Source of the DNA: Gammaproteobacteria bacterium
GTDB taxonomy: Bacteria > Pseudomonadota > Gammaproteobacteria > Pseudomonadales > Pseudohongiellaceae
Assembly (NCBI GenBank): GCA_009844085.1
Contig: VYCF01000047.1
Location: 1-59,246 of the forward strand
Reading direction: 5' to 3'
DNA: 59,246 bases
The notes under the pieces were generated by a model, which was not told the DNA's origin, made no database searches, and was given only the letters and a program-made list of their open reading frames with translations. The position numbers and the translations under genes are program-made. Shown here in pieces: positions 47,009 to 58,430 of this stretch. Position 1 is the stretch's first letter, and every line of letters begins with the position of its first letter.

Positions 47009-47037
47009 TTGCTCATTGTCCATATCTGGACTATATT
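47009..47037 (+). promoter_or_regulatory. Promoter with internal operator for the Xre-RES module
   Basis: TTGCTC (47009-47014) and TATATT (47032-47037) are 17 bases apart. The spacer contains the inverted repeat GTCCA-N4-TGGAC at 47018-47031, positioned so that a bound repressor would block RNA polymerase. The antitoxin gene starts at 47067 with TGTGGAG before it. The operator role is inferred from position and symmetry. Confidence 0.55.
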
Positions 47038-47066
47038 CACGAATAACAACATTTGTGGAGTTAGTC

Positions 47067-47471
47067 ATGGCTACACGAGTACGTCCGGCAACCGCATTTG
47101 ACCGCAGGGGCCTTTCCGGCCCGGCGTTGCGCACTTTCTTCCGCATAGCGGAGCTATGGAGCCTCTCGGTCGAGGAACAGATGACCTTGCTCGGCCAGAC
47201 AGCCCGTTCCACCTTCTTCAAGTGGAAGAAGGATGCGAACGCCGTACTGCCGAAAGATACGCTGGAGCGAATTTCCTATATTGTAGGCATCTACAAGGCG
47301 CTGCAGCTTCTGCTCCCCAGCGAACAGGCAGCCGATGAATGGGTGAAGCGTCCGAACTCGGCGCCGCCGTTCGCCGGCAGGTCGGCTCTCGACCGGATGC
47401 TCTCAGGCCAGGTGGTGGACCTCTACATCGTGCGGCAATACCTCGACGCACAAAGGGGCGGCTGGGGATGA
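47067..47471 (+). CDS. Xre/MbcA/ParS-type antitoxin of a RES toxin
   Basis: 134 residues. The N-terminal Xre-like helix-turn-helix region (ALRTFFRIAELWSLSVEEQM, then GQTARSTFFKWKK) is followed by the DUF2384 toxin-binding part with ERISYIVGIYKALQLLLPSE and a C-terminus near WVKRPNSAPPFAGRSALDRML. It precedes the RES gene, with the ATG of the toxin overlapping its TGA. It should repress the promoter at 47009. It interrupts the LPS gene run between the carbamoyltransferase and the GT-C gene. Confidence 0.93.
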   Translation: MATRVRPATAFDRRGLSGPALRTFFRIAELWSLSVEEQMTLLGQTARSTFFKWKKDANAVLPKDTLERISYIVGIYKALQLLLPSEQAADEWVKRPNSAPPFAGRSALDRMLSGQVVDLYIVRQYLDAQRGGWG

Positions 47472-48157
47472 CCCTGCCGGTTGCCCGCATCGAATGGAAG
47501 CCTTGCTGGCGAATCGTCCCAAGCCGGTTTCCGCCGATTCAACTCTTCGAACGGGTCACCGACCCGGACGACCTCGAAGCAATCTTCGAACTGGACGCGT
47601 TGACGAATCCCAGGCTACGCGACGAGGCCGGCGATATCGAACTCGTCCCGCCGGGGGATCGCGTCAGTGGGCCGGGGACCACCGTAATCATGGCGGCCTT
47701 CACCCATTTGAACCCCGACGGCAGCAGGTTCTCTGATGGTTCTTGCGGTGTTTTCTATGCCGCGAATGACCTGGACACGGCCATAGGGGAGACCAGATAC
47801 CATCGAGAACAGTTCTTGAGAGCGACTGACCAAATGCACATTGAACTGGACATGCGAGTCTATCTGGTCGATCTCGACGGAAACCTGCACGATCTGCGCG
47901 GCCGGAAGGACGCCCAGCCACTCGTCTACCACAACGACAATTACGCCGCGGGGCAGCATCTGGCGCGAACATTGCGTGAGGCCGGGTCAAACGGAATCGC
48001 CTATGACAGCGTCCGCCGCGCAGGTGGCGAATGCGTCGCCGTCTTCCGGCCCCCATTGCTCTCCAACGCCCGCCAGGAGCGGCACCTGTGCTACGTATGG
48101 AACGGCCGGAAGATTGAAACCGTCTATGAGAAACGCGAATACGGCGATGACATTTAG
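47468..48157 (+). CDS. RES-domain toxin (predicted NAD-degrading)
   Basis: 229 residues starting at the ATG that overlaps the antitoxin stop. RES family features: WKPCWRIVPSRFPPIQLFERV near the N-terminus (Arg), the middle GVFYAANDLDTAIGETRYHREQF (Tyr, Glu), and the C-terminal NGIAYDSVRRAGGECVAVFRP (Ser), forming the Arg-Glu-Ser set. Characterised members deplete cellular NAD in cells that lose the antitoxin. The stop codon overlaps the end of the convergent GT-C gene by four bases. Confidence 0.93.
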   Translation: MTLPVARIEWKPCWRIVPSRFPPIQLFERVTDPDDLEAIFELDALTNPRLRDEAGDIELVPPGDRVSGPGTTVIMAAFTHLNPDGSRFSDGSCGVFYAANDLDTAIGETRYHREQFLRATDQMHIELDMRVYLVDLDGNLHDLRGRKDAQPLVYHNDNYAAGQHLARTLREAGSNGIAYDSVRRAGGECVAVFRPPLLSNARQERHLCYVWNGRKIETVYEKREYGDDI

Positions 48158-49713
48158 TCTGGGATAGTGCGTTGGTAGATTCGCATCCGGGGTTCTTGCG
48201 CGTCCGGCAAAGTGATTGCCGGCTCCAGCAATTCGGCGATATCCGGCTGTGCGAACAATTGCTCAATGGCGGCGGAAGCCTCCACCACGACCAGGTCTCC
48301 CGGAGCCATGGCGAGAACCTGCTGCCGGGTCAGGCGCGGCTGGACCTGATCGTATTCCGCGACCATGCCGCTGTTGTACGCGACCGCTCGATTGTTGGTC
48401 AGCAATTGCGCCGTCTCGCCGCTATTGTCGTTCAGCCACTCCACCGCGTCCCCGATATAGGACTTCGAGCGCCCGAAGGTGTAATAGGAATCCACCGCCG
48501 AAAACACGAAGAACAACACGAGCAGCCCGGGCGCAAGCCGGTTTCCAGCCGCAAGCCGGTTTCCAGCCGCAAGCCGGGTTCCCGGCGCAATCCGGGCGAG
48601 CATCTCGCGGGCCGTGAATGGCACGGCCAGGGCCAGCCCGAGGCTGAACACCATCGCGTAACGGCTGGTCAGATAGCGCGTCACGAGCAGGAACGCCAGT
48701 ACGACGAGCAAGTTGACGACGGTGAATGCGATAACGGGCAAGGCCATGTCGCGGTCCGGCAGCAGCCATTTCTTCCAGCATCCCCAGATCAGGATGAGCG
48801 AAAAAGGCATGCCGACGGCGTATAACAGTTCCGCCGCCAATATGACCATCAGTCCCGCAAGCAGGAAGAAGGGCAGATAGCGACCGGAATAAGTGGCCGC
48901 GTGTTCGCCGAAAATGGCTTCCGCCATGGCGGCCATTTCCTGGCCGCCCGGGTCGAACAGGGATTGCAGGAAAGGCGCGTACGCCGAGGCCAGCGCCGCC
49001 GCCTGCTGAAACAGGTTGAGATTGAACGCCAGGCCCGCCAGGAAACAAATCACCAAGGCGGAGACCGCCACGCCCTGAACACGGAAACAGAGCAGATAGC
49101 GCTCGGCCCGCTCGTGACGTCGGTCGAACAACAGGCAAAGCGGCGCGGCCAGGAGATAAAGCATCGCCTCGGGACGGAAAATCGCGGCCAGCAACAGCGC
49201 GCCGCAATAATACAGGCAGGACTTCCAGGAACCTTCGGCGCCATAGCGGATCAGCCACCACATGCCGAGCATGACGAAGGCCCAGAAACCCGAATCACGC
49301 AGGATCTGGAAGCGGTATTCGTTGATTTCGGGAAAGAGCAATATCGTCAGCGCGGCAAGCGCGAGCAGGAAGCGATCTTGCGAAAACTCCCGGCAGATGC
49401 TGACGAACGCAAAAGTCAGGATGGCGAAAAACAGCCCGTTCAAAAGGTAGGCCGCGGTAAACAGTTCCAATCCGGCGGCGGCGGTCAGCCCGATCAATAC
49501 CGAATAACCGGCCCAGGCGTAATGGTCGAAGGCGGCGGCAATGCCGTCCTGCTGGAAAAGTTGCGCGGTTCGAATGTAAACAAAGGCGTCGTCATTGGGT
49601 ACCGGAACGGTGAATCCGGCATAGACGGAAAGCAGCAGGCTCGCCGCTACCGCCCAGATTCGCAGATCCGCCCGTTCCAGTCGTTGCGCTATTCTGTCGA
49701 AGGCATCGCTCAT
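48154..49713 (-). CDS. GT-C type membrane glycosyltransferase
   Basis: 519 residues with about ten hydrophobic helices and a first periplasmic loop containing VPVPNDDAFVYIRTAQLF, the acidic-pair loop typical of GT-C enzymes that use polyprenyl-linked sugars. A tandem repeat (RLAAGNRLAAGNRLAPG) sits before the last helix. Location beside lpxL and the waa genes suggests decoration of LPS or a surface glycan; donor and acceptor are unknown. It starts 18 bases after the lpxL stop, so lpxL and this gene form one transcript, opposing the toxin-antitoxin genes. Confidence 0.8.
   Translation of the reverse strand: MSDAFDRIAQRLERADLRIWAVAASLLLSVYAGFTVPVPNDDAFVYIRTAQLFQQDGIAAAFDHYAWAGYSVLIGLTAAAGLELFTAAYLLNGLFFAILTFAFVSICREFSQDRFLLALAALTILLFPEINEYRFQILRDSGFWAFVMLGMWWLIRYGAEGSWKSCLYYCGALLLAAIFRPEAMLYLLAAPLCLLFDRRHERAERYLLCFRVQGVAVSALVICFLAGLAFNLNLFQQAAALASAYAPFLQSLFDPGGQEMAAMAEAIFGEHAATYSGRYLPFFLLAGLMVILAAELLYAVGMPFSLILIWGCWKKWLLPDRDMALPVIAFTVVNLLVVLAFLLVTRYLTSRYAMVFSLGLALAVPFTAREMLARIAPGTRLAAGNRLAAGNRLAPGLLVLFFVFSAVDSYYTFGRSKSYIGDAVEWLNDNSGETAQLLTNNRAVAYNSGMVAEYDQVQPRLTRQQVLAMAPGDLVVVEASAAIEQLFAQPDIAELLEPAITLPDAQEPRMRIYQRTIPD
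48533..48586 (-). repeat. Tandem repeat of 18 bases inside the GT-C gene
   Basis: The unit GCAAGCCGGTTTCCAGCC occurs twice perfectly (48533-48550, 48551-48568) and once diverged (48569-48586). It encodes three six-residue repeats (NRLAAG type). In-frame slippage would change loop length without shifting the frame. Confidence 0.9.
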
Positions 49714-49731
49714 GACTCGGCCGCCGCAGGT

Positions 49732-50664
49732 TTACCGATAAGGGCTCGGGTCGCCGGCTTCCCGGGTCTTGAAGCGCCGGTGCAGCCAGAGGTATTGATC
49801 CGGCTGTTCGCGCACCGCGGCCTCGACCAGCTGGTTGATCCTGATGGCGTCTTCGCGTTCATCGCCGCTGGGAAAGTTATCCAGTTCGGAGCTGATGCGA
49901 AGATGGTAGCCCGAATTGTCGGCCTTCCGGTAATGACTGAAGAACAGCACGGGCGTACCGTTCGACCCGGCATAGCGGCTCGTTGCGGTGATCGTGGCTG
50001 CCTTCACGCCGAAGAAAGGCACGAAAACCGCCCTGCGCGGACCGTAATCCTGATCCGGGGCGTACCAGACGACGAATCCTTCCCGCAGGCAACGCAACAT
50101 GCCGCGCACGTCGCGCCGTTCGATTATGCGCGGATGACGGAGCCGGCGGCGATTGAACATGACGCCGTCGAACAGCGGATTTTCATGGGCCCGGTAAGTG
50201 GCCGCCATCGGATGAAACAGGCTGAGCAGAAATCCGCCGATTTCGAGCGTGGTGAAATGCGCGGCGACAAGCAGCACGCCGCGGCCCCTGGCAACGGCCT
50301 TCTGCAGATGCTCCAGCCCCTCGATGCTGACGCGGGATCGAAAATCCTCCGGGTCGCGATACCAGGAAATCCCGACTTCCATGAGGCCGATGCCGTTCGA
50401 AACGAAGGTTCGTCGCACCAGCCGATTGAGCCCGCCGGAATCCAGGTCGGGAAAGCAGAGCCGTAAATTGACTTCGCAAATCCCCCGGCGCCTTCGCGCC
50501 AGAAAATAGCTGAGATGCCCGATGCCGGCGCCGATCCTGATCTGCCAGGAAAAAGGCAGCCAGGCGATTCCCCGGGCCAGCCAGAGAAAAACCCATATGG
50601 GCCAATAACGGGGGCCGACAAATCGCCGCAAGCGAACAAACTCGCCGGAAGCGTCCCTATTCAT
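49732..50664 (-). CDS. lpxL: Lipid A late acyltransferase (LpxL/HtrB type)
   Basis: Adds a secondary acyl chain to lipid A at the inner membrane. 310 residues from the ATG at 50664 (MNRDASGEFVRLRRF); longer in-frame options to 50721 exist. One N-terminal helix (WPIWVFLWLARGIAWLPFSW) is followed by the acyltransferase HX4E motif at VAAHFTTLEIG, then YRAHENPLFD, RGMLRCLREGFVVWYAPDQD and VFVPFFG. Family assignment is secure; which acyl chain and position cannot be told. It is upstream of the GT-C gene on the same strand. Confidence 0.92.
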   Translation of the reverse strand: MNRDASGEFVRLRRFVGPRYWPIWVFLWLARGIAWLPFSWQIRIGAGIGHLSYFLARRRRGICEVNLRLCFPDLDSGGLNRLVRRTFVSNGIGLMEVGISWYRDPEDFRSRVSIEGLEHLQKAVARGRGVLLVAAHFTTLEIGGFLLSLFHPMAATYRAHENPLFDGVMFNRRRLRHPRIIERRDVRGMLRCLREGFVVWYAPDQDYGPRRAVFVPFFGVKAATITATSRYAGSNGTPVLFFSHYRKADNSGYHLRISSELDNFPSGDEREDAIRINQLVEAAVREQPDQYLWLHRRFKTREAGDPSPYR

Positions 50665-50736
50665 GCAGCCAGAATCCCGACTCATCCAAGAAGCCGTTAC
50701 CGTAGCTAAATCCCATTCCAAATAAAAGCCGGCCCC

Positions 50737-50766
50737 ATGTGGAATGATCGGCGATGCCGATATAAT
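50737..50766 (+). promoter_or_regulatory. Promoter of the M20 hydrolase gene
   Basis: A perfect TATAAT lies at 50761-50766, with a weak -35 (TGTGGA at 50738-50743, 17 bases upstream). The ATG at 50814 has GGAG at 50804-50807. The 90-base gap also separates this gene from the divergent lpxL. Confidence 0.5.
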
Positions 50767-50813
50767 GCCGTATCGAAGTTTGATCGAAATTCAAGCTGCA
50801 ACCGGAGACGTAT

Positions 50814-52277
50814 ATGAACATCATGTTCCCCAGACCCCATGCGCTTGCCGGGGGTTTTCTGCTCACCCTGATTTGCCTGTCCGGCTACGCCCAGGACGAC
50901 AAGGACCGGGTCGCGCAAGCGATCGACGCCAAGGCCGAACACTATGGCGAGATCGCCCAGCGAATCTGGGATTTTGCCGAGGTGGGCTACCTGGAAAACG
51001 AAAGCTCCGCGTTGCTGCAGCGCCAGTTGGCGGATGCCGGTTTCGAGATCAGCGCCGGCGTCGCCGGCATTCCCACCGCCTTTGTCGCCTCTTGGCACAA
51101 TGGCGACGGGCCCGTCATCGGCATCCTGGCGGAGTATGACGCCCTGCCCGGCATCAATCAGGACCGCAATCCATTGCGCATGCTCGTCGACGATAAAGCG
51201 GCCGCCCACGCCTGTGGGCATCATCTCTTCGGCACCGGCTCGGTGGCTGCCGCCATCGCCACCAGGGAATGGATGCTGTCGAACGGGACGGAAGGGGAAA
51301 TTCGCCTGTACGGGACACCCGCCGAAGAGGGTGGCGCCGGCAAGGTCTACATGGTCCGGGAAGGGCTATTCGATGATGTCGACGTGGTTTTGCACTGGCA
51401 CGCCGGCGACGCCAATACCGCCGACGCCACGAGTTCCCTGGCCAACAAGTCGGCGAAATTCAGATTTTCCGGCGTCTCCGCCCATGCCGCGGGGGCGCCC
51501 GAGCGCGGTCGATCCGCCCTGGACGGGGTGGAGGCGATGAATCACATGGTCAATCTGATGCGCGAACACGTGCCCATGGAAACCCGCATCCACTACGTCA
51601 TCACCTCGGGTGGTTCAGCCCCGAACGTGGTGCCCGATTTCGCGGAGGTTTACTATTACGTGCGCCATCCGGACCCGGCCCAGGTCACGCAGATTTTCGA
51701 CCGCGTCGTGCAGACGGCCGAGGGGGCCGCGCACGGCACGGATACGGAGATGTCCTTTGAAGTCATCCACGGCCTTTACAACATATTGCCGAACGTCTCG
51801 CTGCAGGAAGCGATCCACGCGAATCTGACGCGCGTCGGCGGGGTGGAATACGATGCGGAAGAAATCGAGTTCGCCAATATCCTGCGCGAATCCCTGCCGG
51901 CGTCCGCGCCGCCGATCGAATCCGCCGCGCGCATTCAGCCCATGCTCGTCGACGAAGAGGCCAGGGGAGGCTCTACCGATGTGGCGGACGTGAGCTGGGC
52001 CGTCGCCACCGGCGGCATGCGGTCCGCAACCTGGGTTCCCGGCACGGCTTCCCATTCCTGGCAGGCGGTGGCGGCCGGCGGCATGTCCATCGGCAACAAG
52101 GGCATGATCGTCGCCGCCAAGACACTGGCCATGACGGCGATGGACCTGTTCACGCACCCGGAACTGGTGGAGGCGGCGCAAGCGGAACACGCCGAGCGCC
52201 TGCCCGACAACTGGCGTTACGAACCGCTGGTGGGAGACAGGGCGCCGCCGCTGGACTACCGCTTGCCGGCCAACTGA
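50814..52277 (+). CDS. Exported M20-family amidohydrolase (AbgB-like)
   Basis: 487 residues with a signal peptide ending near residue 24 (LSGYAQD). Features of the AbgB/p-aminobenzoyl-glutamate hydrolase branch: ILAEYDALPGINQ, HACGHHLFGTGSVAAA with zinc ligands, GTPAEEGGAGKVYM with catalytic Glu, an inserted dimerisation domain (FSGVSAHAAGAPERGRSALD) and DVADVSWAVAT near the end. It would hydrolyse an acyl-amino-acid or peptide outside the cytoplasm. Monocistronic, ending 15 bases before the convergent DUF1501 gene. Confidence 0.9.
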   Translation: MNIMFPRPHALAGGFLLTLICLSGYAQDDKDRVAQAIDAKAEHYGEIAQRIWDFAEVGYLENESSALLQRQLADAGFEISAGVAGIPTAFVASWHNGDGPVIGILAEYDALPGINQDRNPLRMLVDDKAAAHACGHHLFGTGSVAAAIATREWMLSNGTEGEIRLYGTPAEEGGAGKVYMVREGLFDDVDVVLHWHAGDANTADATSSLANKSAKFRFSGVSAHAAGAPERGRSALDGVEAMNHMVNLMREHVPMETRIHYVITSGGSAPNVVPDFAEVYYYVRHPDPAQVTQIFDRVVQTAEGAAHGTDTEMSFEVIHGLYNILPNVSLQEAIHANLTRVGGVEYDAEEIEFANILRESLPASAPPIESAARIQPMLVDEEARGGSTDVADVSWAVATGGMRSATWVPGTASHSWQAVAAGGMSIGNKGMIVAAKTLAMTAMDLFTHPELVEAAQAEHAERLPDNWRYEPLVGDRAPPLDYRLPAN

Positions 52278-52292
52278 TTCCGGCCGCGGCAG

Positions 52293-53765
52293 TCAGGCGA
52301 TGATCTGCGGTATCGGCTTGCCGCTAATGTCCGACAGACGATAGTCGCGGCCGCTGTAGCGATAAGTCAGCTTCTCGTGATCGAGACCCAGCAGGTGCAG
52401 GATCGTGGCATGGAAGTCGTGGGGCGAGATCGGCTGCTCCTGCGCCTTGTAGCCCCATTCGTCTGAAGCGCCGATCGCCTGGCCGCCCTCGATGCCGGCC
52501 CCGATCATCAGCGCGGTCTGCGCGCCCGGATTGTGATCGCGGCCCACGCCTCGCTGGGAAATCGGCATACGACCGAATTCTCCGTGCCACAGGATCAGGG
52601 TATTGTCCAGCATGCCCCGCGACTTCAGGTCGGCAATCAGCCCGGCGATCGGTTTATCGGATTCCGCGGCGTGCAAGGTATGGTTTTCCACCAGGTTGCT
52701 ATGCGCGTCCCAGGTGTCGGTGTTCTGGACTCCGACCCCGCCCATGAATAGCTGGACGAAACGCACGCCCCGCTCCACCAGGCGCCGCGCCATCAGGCAT
52801 TGCTTGCCGAACGGTTCGGTGATGGGGTCGTCGAGACCGTACAGTCTCCTGGTCGCCTCGGATTCGGTACGGATGTCAATGGCCTCCGGCGCGCAGCCCT
52901 GCATGCGATAGGCCAGCTCGTAGGAGGAAATCCGCGCGGCCAGTTCCGAGTTGCCCGGATACTTTTCCATGTCCATGCGATTCAATCGGGCCAGCACTTC
53001 AAGACGCGCTCTTTGCCGCGCCGGAGTCATTGTTTCCGGCGTTTCCAGGTCCACGATCGGGTCTCCGCTCGAACGGAACAGCGTGCCCTGGTAGCTGGCC
53101 GGCATGAAACCCGACCCCCAGTCGTTCGGCCCGCCGAGCGGTCCGCCGCGATGGTCCGTCATCACCACGAATGCAGGCAGGCTGGAACTTTCGGAACCCA
53201 GCCCGTAGGTCACCCAGCAGCCCACGCTGGGAAAGCCCATGCTGATCTGGCCGGTCTGCATTTCGTAGGTCGCCTGGATGTGATCGTTCGATCTGCCATA
53301 AAGGGACTTGACGAAGGCAATATCGTCCACGTGCGCGGACAGGTGCGGGAACAGTTCCGAGACCCACATGCCGCTTTCGCCGTATTGCCTGAATTCGAAC
53401 GGGCTCGGCATCAATGGGCCGGGCATGCCCTGGCGAACGGCGAATTTTTCGCCGATCAGGTCTTCCAGCGGCTGCCCCGCATATTTGGTCAGCGACGGCT
53501 TGTAGTCGAAAGTGTCGATCTGGCTCGGCCCGCCGCTCATGAACAGGGAGATGACGCTTTTCGCCCGGGGAGTGAAATGCGGCGGCTTCGGCGCAAAGGC
53601 GCCGGGGAACTGTTCCGTGCATTGGGGCCCGCCGGGAGGCGCCGGCTGCGCGAACACCCGGTCATTGTGCATCAGCGAAGCCAGGGCCAGGCCGGCAATA
53701 CCGCCGCCGGACTGCATGAGAAAGTCCCGGCGCGACCAGATTTTCTTCTTCGGCTTGTCCTGCAT
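52293..53765 (-). CDS. DUF1501 protein with twin-arginine signal
   Basis: 490 residues from the ATG at 53765, preceded by AGGAG. The N-terminus KKKIWSRRDFLMQSGGG carries a twin-arginine export signal. DUF1501 features: MSGGPSQIDTFDYKP (sulfatase-fold metal region), RSNDHIQATYEMQTGQ, VQLFMGGVG and LWHGEFGRMP, then GRDHNPGAQTALMIG. The family belongs to the alkaline-phosphatase/sulfatase-like fold and is nearly always paired with PSD1 cytochrome proteins, as here (4-base gap). Function unknown. Confidence 0.92.
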   Translation of the reverse strand: MQDKPKKKIWSRRDFLMQSGGGIAGLALASLMHNDRVFAQPAPPGGPQCTEQFPGAFAPKPPHFTPRAKSVISLFMSGGPSQIDTFDYKPSLTKYAGQPLEDLIGEKFAVRQGMPGPLMPSPFEFRQYGESGMWVSELFPHLSAHVDDIAFVKSLYGRSNDHIQATYEMQTGQISMGFPSVGCWVTYGLGSESSSLPAFVVMTDHRGGPLGGPNDWGSGFMPASYQGTLFRSSGDPIVDLETPETMTPARQRARLEVLARLNRMDMEKYPGNSELAARISSYELAYRMQGCAPEAIDIRTESEATRRLYGLDDPITEPFGKQCLMARRLVERGVRFVQLFMGGVGVQNTDTWDAHSNLVENHTLHAAESDKPIAGLIADLKSRGMLDNTLILWHGEFGRMPISQRGVGRDHNPGAQTALMIGAGIEGGQAIGASDEWGYKAQEQPISPHDFHATILHLLGLDHEKLTYRYSGRDYRLSDISGKPIPQIIA

Positions 53766-53769
53766 GCTC

Positions 53770-56385
<2,616 letters not shown>

Positions 56386-56528
56386 CGTCACCTCGCGCAG
56401 ACGCGTGACAGGATCGATATGAAATCTCTCTTATGATGCGAACGATACCCGCAGGTATCGGACTTGGCAAGACGGAAAAACCCCTATGTTATGATCCGCT
56501 TCGCCTCCTCTGCATGAGCAAGCAGCCC

Positions 56529-57974
56529 ATGAAGCCCACCATGCCCGCCTTTCAGGACGCCCGTTTGCTCGTGGCCGGCGACGTCATGCTCGACCGGTAC
56601 TGGCATGGCAAGGCTTCGCGGATTTCGCCCGAGGCGCCCGTTCCCGTCGTGCGCGTCGGCAAGCGCGAAGATCGGCCGGGCGGCGCCGGCAACGTGGCCC
56701 TGAATATCGCCGCGCTCGGCAGCGCCGCCACCCTCGTCGGCGTCGTCGGCGCCGACGATACCGCCGATGAATTGCGCTCGCGGCTCGAAGCCGCCGGCGT
56801 CTATTGCGAGTTTCTGCGTTCCCCGGACAAACCCACGATCACCAAGTTGCGCGTGATAGGACACCAGCAACAACTCATCCGACTCGATTTCGAACAGCGG
56901 TTCAACGCGGCCGATACCGAAGGCCTTGCCGGCAAGGTCGCCGGCCTGCTGGCCGAAGCCCAGGTCCTGCTGCTGTCGGATTACGACAAGGGCGGAATCG
57001 GCGATGTCGGGGAATTGATCGCGCTCGGCAGGAAACAGGGGATTCCGGTCATCGTCGATCCGAAAGGCAACGACTTTTCGCGCTATCGCGGCGCAACCCT
57101 GATCACGCCGAACCTGGCCGAATTCGAAGCCATCATGGGTCCGAGCGACAACGAGACGGAACTCGTGGCGAAAGGCGAGGAACTCATCAAGAGGCTGGAA
57201 CTCGAGGCCGTGCTCATTACCCGTGGCGAACTCGGCATGACGCTGATTCGGCCGAACGCCCCGGAATTGCATCTGCCGGCGCGAGCGCAGGAAGTCTACG
57301 ACGTCACCGGCGCCGGAGACACGGTGATTTCCGTGCTGTCGGCGGCGCTAGCGGCGGGGGAAAAGCTGACCGACGCGGTCGTACTGGCCAATCTGGCCGC
57401 GGGCCTGGTAGTGGGCAAACTGGGCACGGCCGCCATCAGCGCTCCCGAGTTGCGCCGGGCGCTGATCGAGGAACAGGACAGCGGCAGGGGCATCATGAGC
57501 GCCAGCCAATTGCACATCGCCGTGCAGGACGCCCGGGACCATGGCGAGCGCATCGTGTTCACTAACGGCTGTTTCGACATCATCCATGCCGGCCACGTCG
57601 GTTATCTCGACGAGGCGCGCAAGCTCGGCGACCGGCTCATCGTCGCGGTCAACGACGACGCCTCGGTGCGCAAGTTGAAAGGTCCGGGCCGCCCGATCAA
57701 TCCCCTCGACCGCCGCCTGCGCGTGCTGGCCGGCCTCGGCGCCGTCGACTGGGTCGTGAGCTTCAGCGAAGACACGCCCGAGGACTTGCTGCGGGACCTG
57801 CGCCCGGACGTGCTAGTCAAGGGCGGCGACTACACCCTCGACGAGGTGGTCGGCGGCGAACTCGTCAAATCCTGGGGCGGCGAAGTTCAGGTGCTCGCCT
57901 TCATCGACGATTGTTCGACCTCCGCGATCGTCGAAAAGATGCGCCAGGCGGACGGGGATACCTCGACAGACTGA
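56529..57974 (+). CDS. hldE: Bifunctional heptose 7-phosphate kinase / heptose 1-phosphate adenylyltransferase
   Basis: Makes ADP-D-glycero-manno-heptose precursor for WaaC and WaaF. The ATG at 56529 gives MKPTMPAFQDARLLVAGDVM, aligning with the E. coli start; an ATG at 56514 is also possible. The N-terminal ribokinase-type domain carries MLDRYWHGKASRISPEAPVP, GGAGNVALNIAALG and GAGDTVISVLSAAL. The C-terminal nucleotidyltransferase carries FTNGCFDIIHAGHVGYLDEA and VLVKGGDYT. About 481 residues, as in other HldE proteins. No clear ribosome site precedes either ATG; a -10-like TATGAT is at 56490-56495. Confidence 0.95.
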   Translation: MKPTMPAFQDARLLVAGDVMLDRYWHGKASRISPEAPVPVVRVGKREDRPGGAGNVALNIAALGSAATLVGVVGADDTADELRSRLEAAGVYCEFLRSPDKPTITKLRVIGHQQQLIRLDFEQRFNAADTEGLAGKVAGLLAEAQVLLLSDYDKGGIGDVGELIALGRKQGIPVIVDPKGNDFSRYRGATLITPNLAEFEAIMGPSDNETELVAKGEELIKRLELEAVLITRGELGMTLIRPNAPELHLPARAQEVYDVTGAGDTVISVLSAALAAGEKLTDAVVLANLAAGLVVGKLGTAAISAPELRRALIEEQDSGRGIMSASQLHIAVQDARDHGERIVFTNGCFDIIHAGHVGYLDEARKLGDRLIVAVNDDASVRKLKGPGRPINPLDRRLRVLAGLGAVDWVVSFSEDTPEDLLRDLRPDVLVKGGDYTLDEVVGGELVKSWGGEVQVLAFIDDCSTSAIVEKMRQADGDTSTD

Positions 57975-58041
57975 ATCGGGCAAGAACTCGTGAAGCGCCG
58001 ATGTGGTTGGCGTCCTGAGTTAGATCGCCTCCACCCGCGCT

Positions 58042-58382
58042 GTATTGAAACGGATTTACAGTGATAACGGCGCCAAGATCGTCGGTCGTTTGGTGAATCT
58101 GAGGGCCTATGCCAACAATGTACAGTTCGAAATCTCAAGGCCAGGAAAGCCAACAGACTAAGTGTTCAGCTAGTCGTTCGCCCGCAACCAGCGGGACAAA
58201 TGTCTGGACGTGCATTGGTTTCACAATTTGACGGACGATAGGAAGAAGTTGCAAGCTTTGTGGTGGGAGTACAATGAAAATCGGTCTTACTGATCTCTTG
58301 AGCTTGGAATTCAACGCTCAAAGGGCCGACAGCGAATCAAAAATTCGCCGACAAACTGATCCAGAGTACGGGTTTCAGATGA
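58042..58382 (+). pseudogene. Decayed IS3-family transposase (OrfB, 3' part)
   Basis: The frame through 58051 reads RIYSDNGAKIVGRLVNL, AYANNVQFEISRPGKPTD, a stop, a second stop, then RDKCLDVHWFHNLTDDRKKL and LWWEYNENRSY before a third stop. This is the rve core of IS3-type OrfB (DNG...WAYENGV...SRPGKPTDNAFIESFNG...ECLNVHWF...YNE.RPH). The second catalytic Asp is kept, but the codon at the third catalytic position (Glu of FIESFNG) is a TAG stop. The end continues in another frame (STLKGPTANQKFAD, matching SSLGNLTPEEFA). The upstream two-thirds of the element are gone. The 438 bases from 57975 to 58412 hold nothing else I recognise. Confidence 0.8.
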
Positions 58383-58430
58383 ACCGTTCGGGATGAATTA
58401 TGGCGAACTGAGATGAATAGGACAAAAACA

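Noticed and set aside
48533..48586. CRISPR-like repeat
   Set aside because: Direct tandem repeats of 18 bases without spacers, inside a coding frame.
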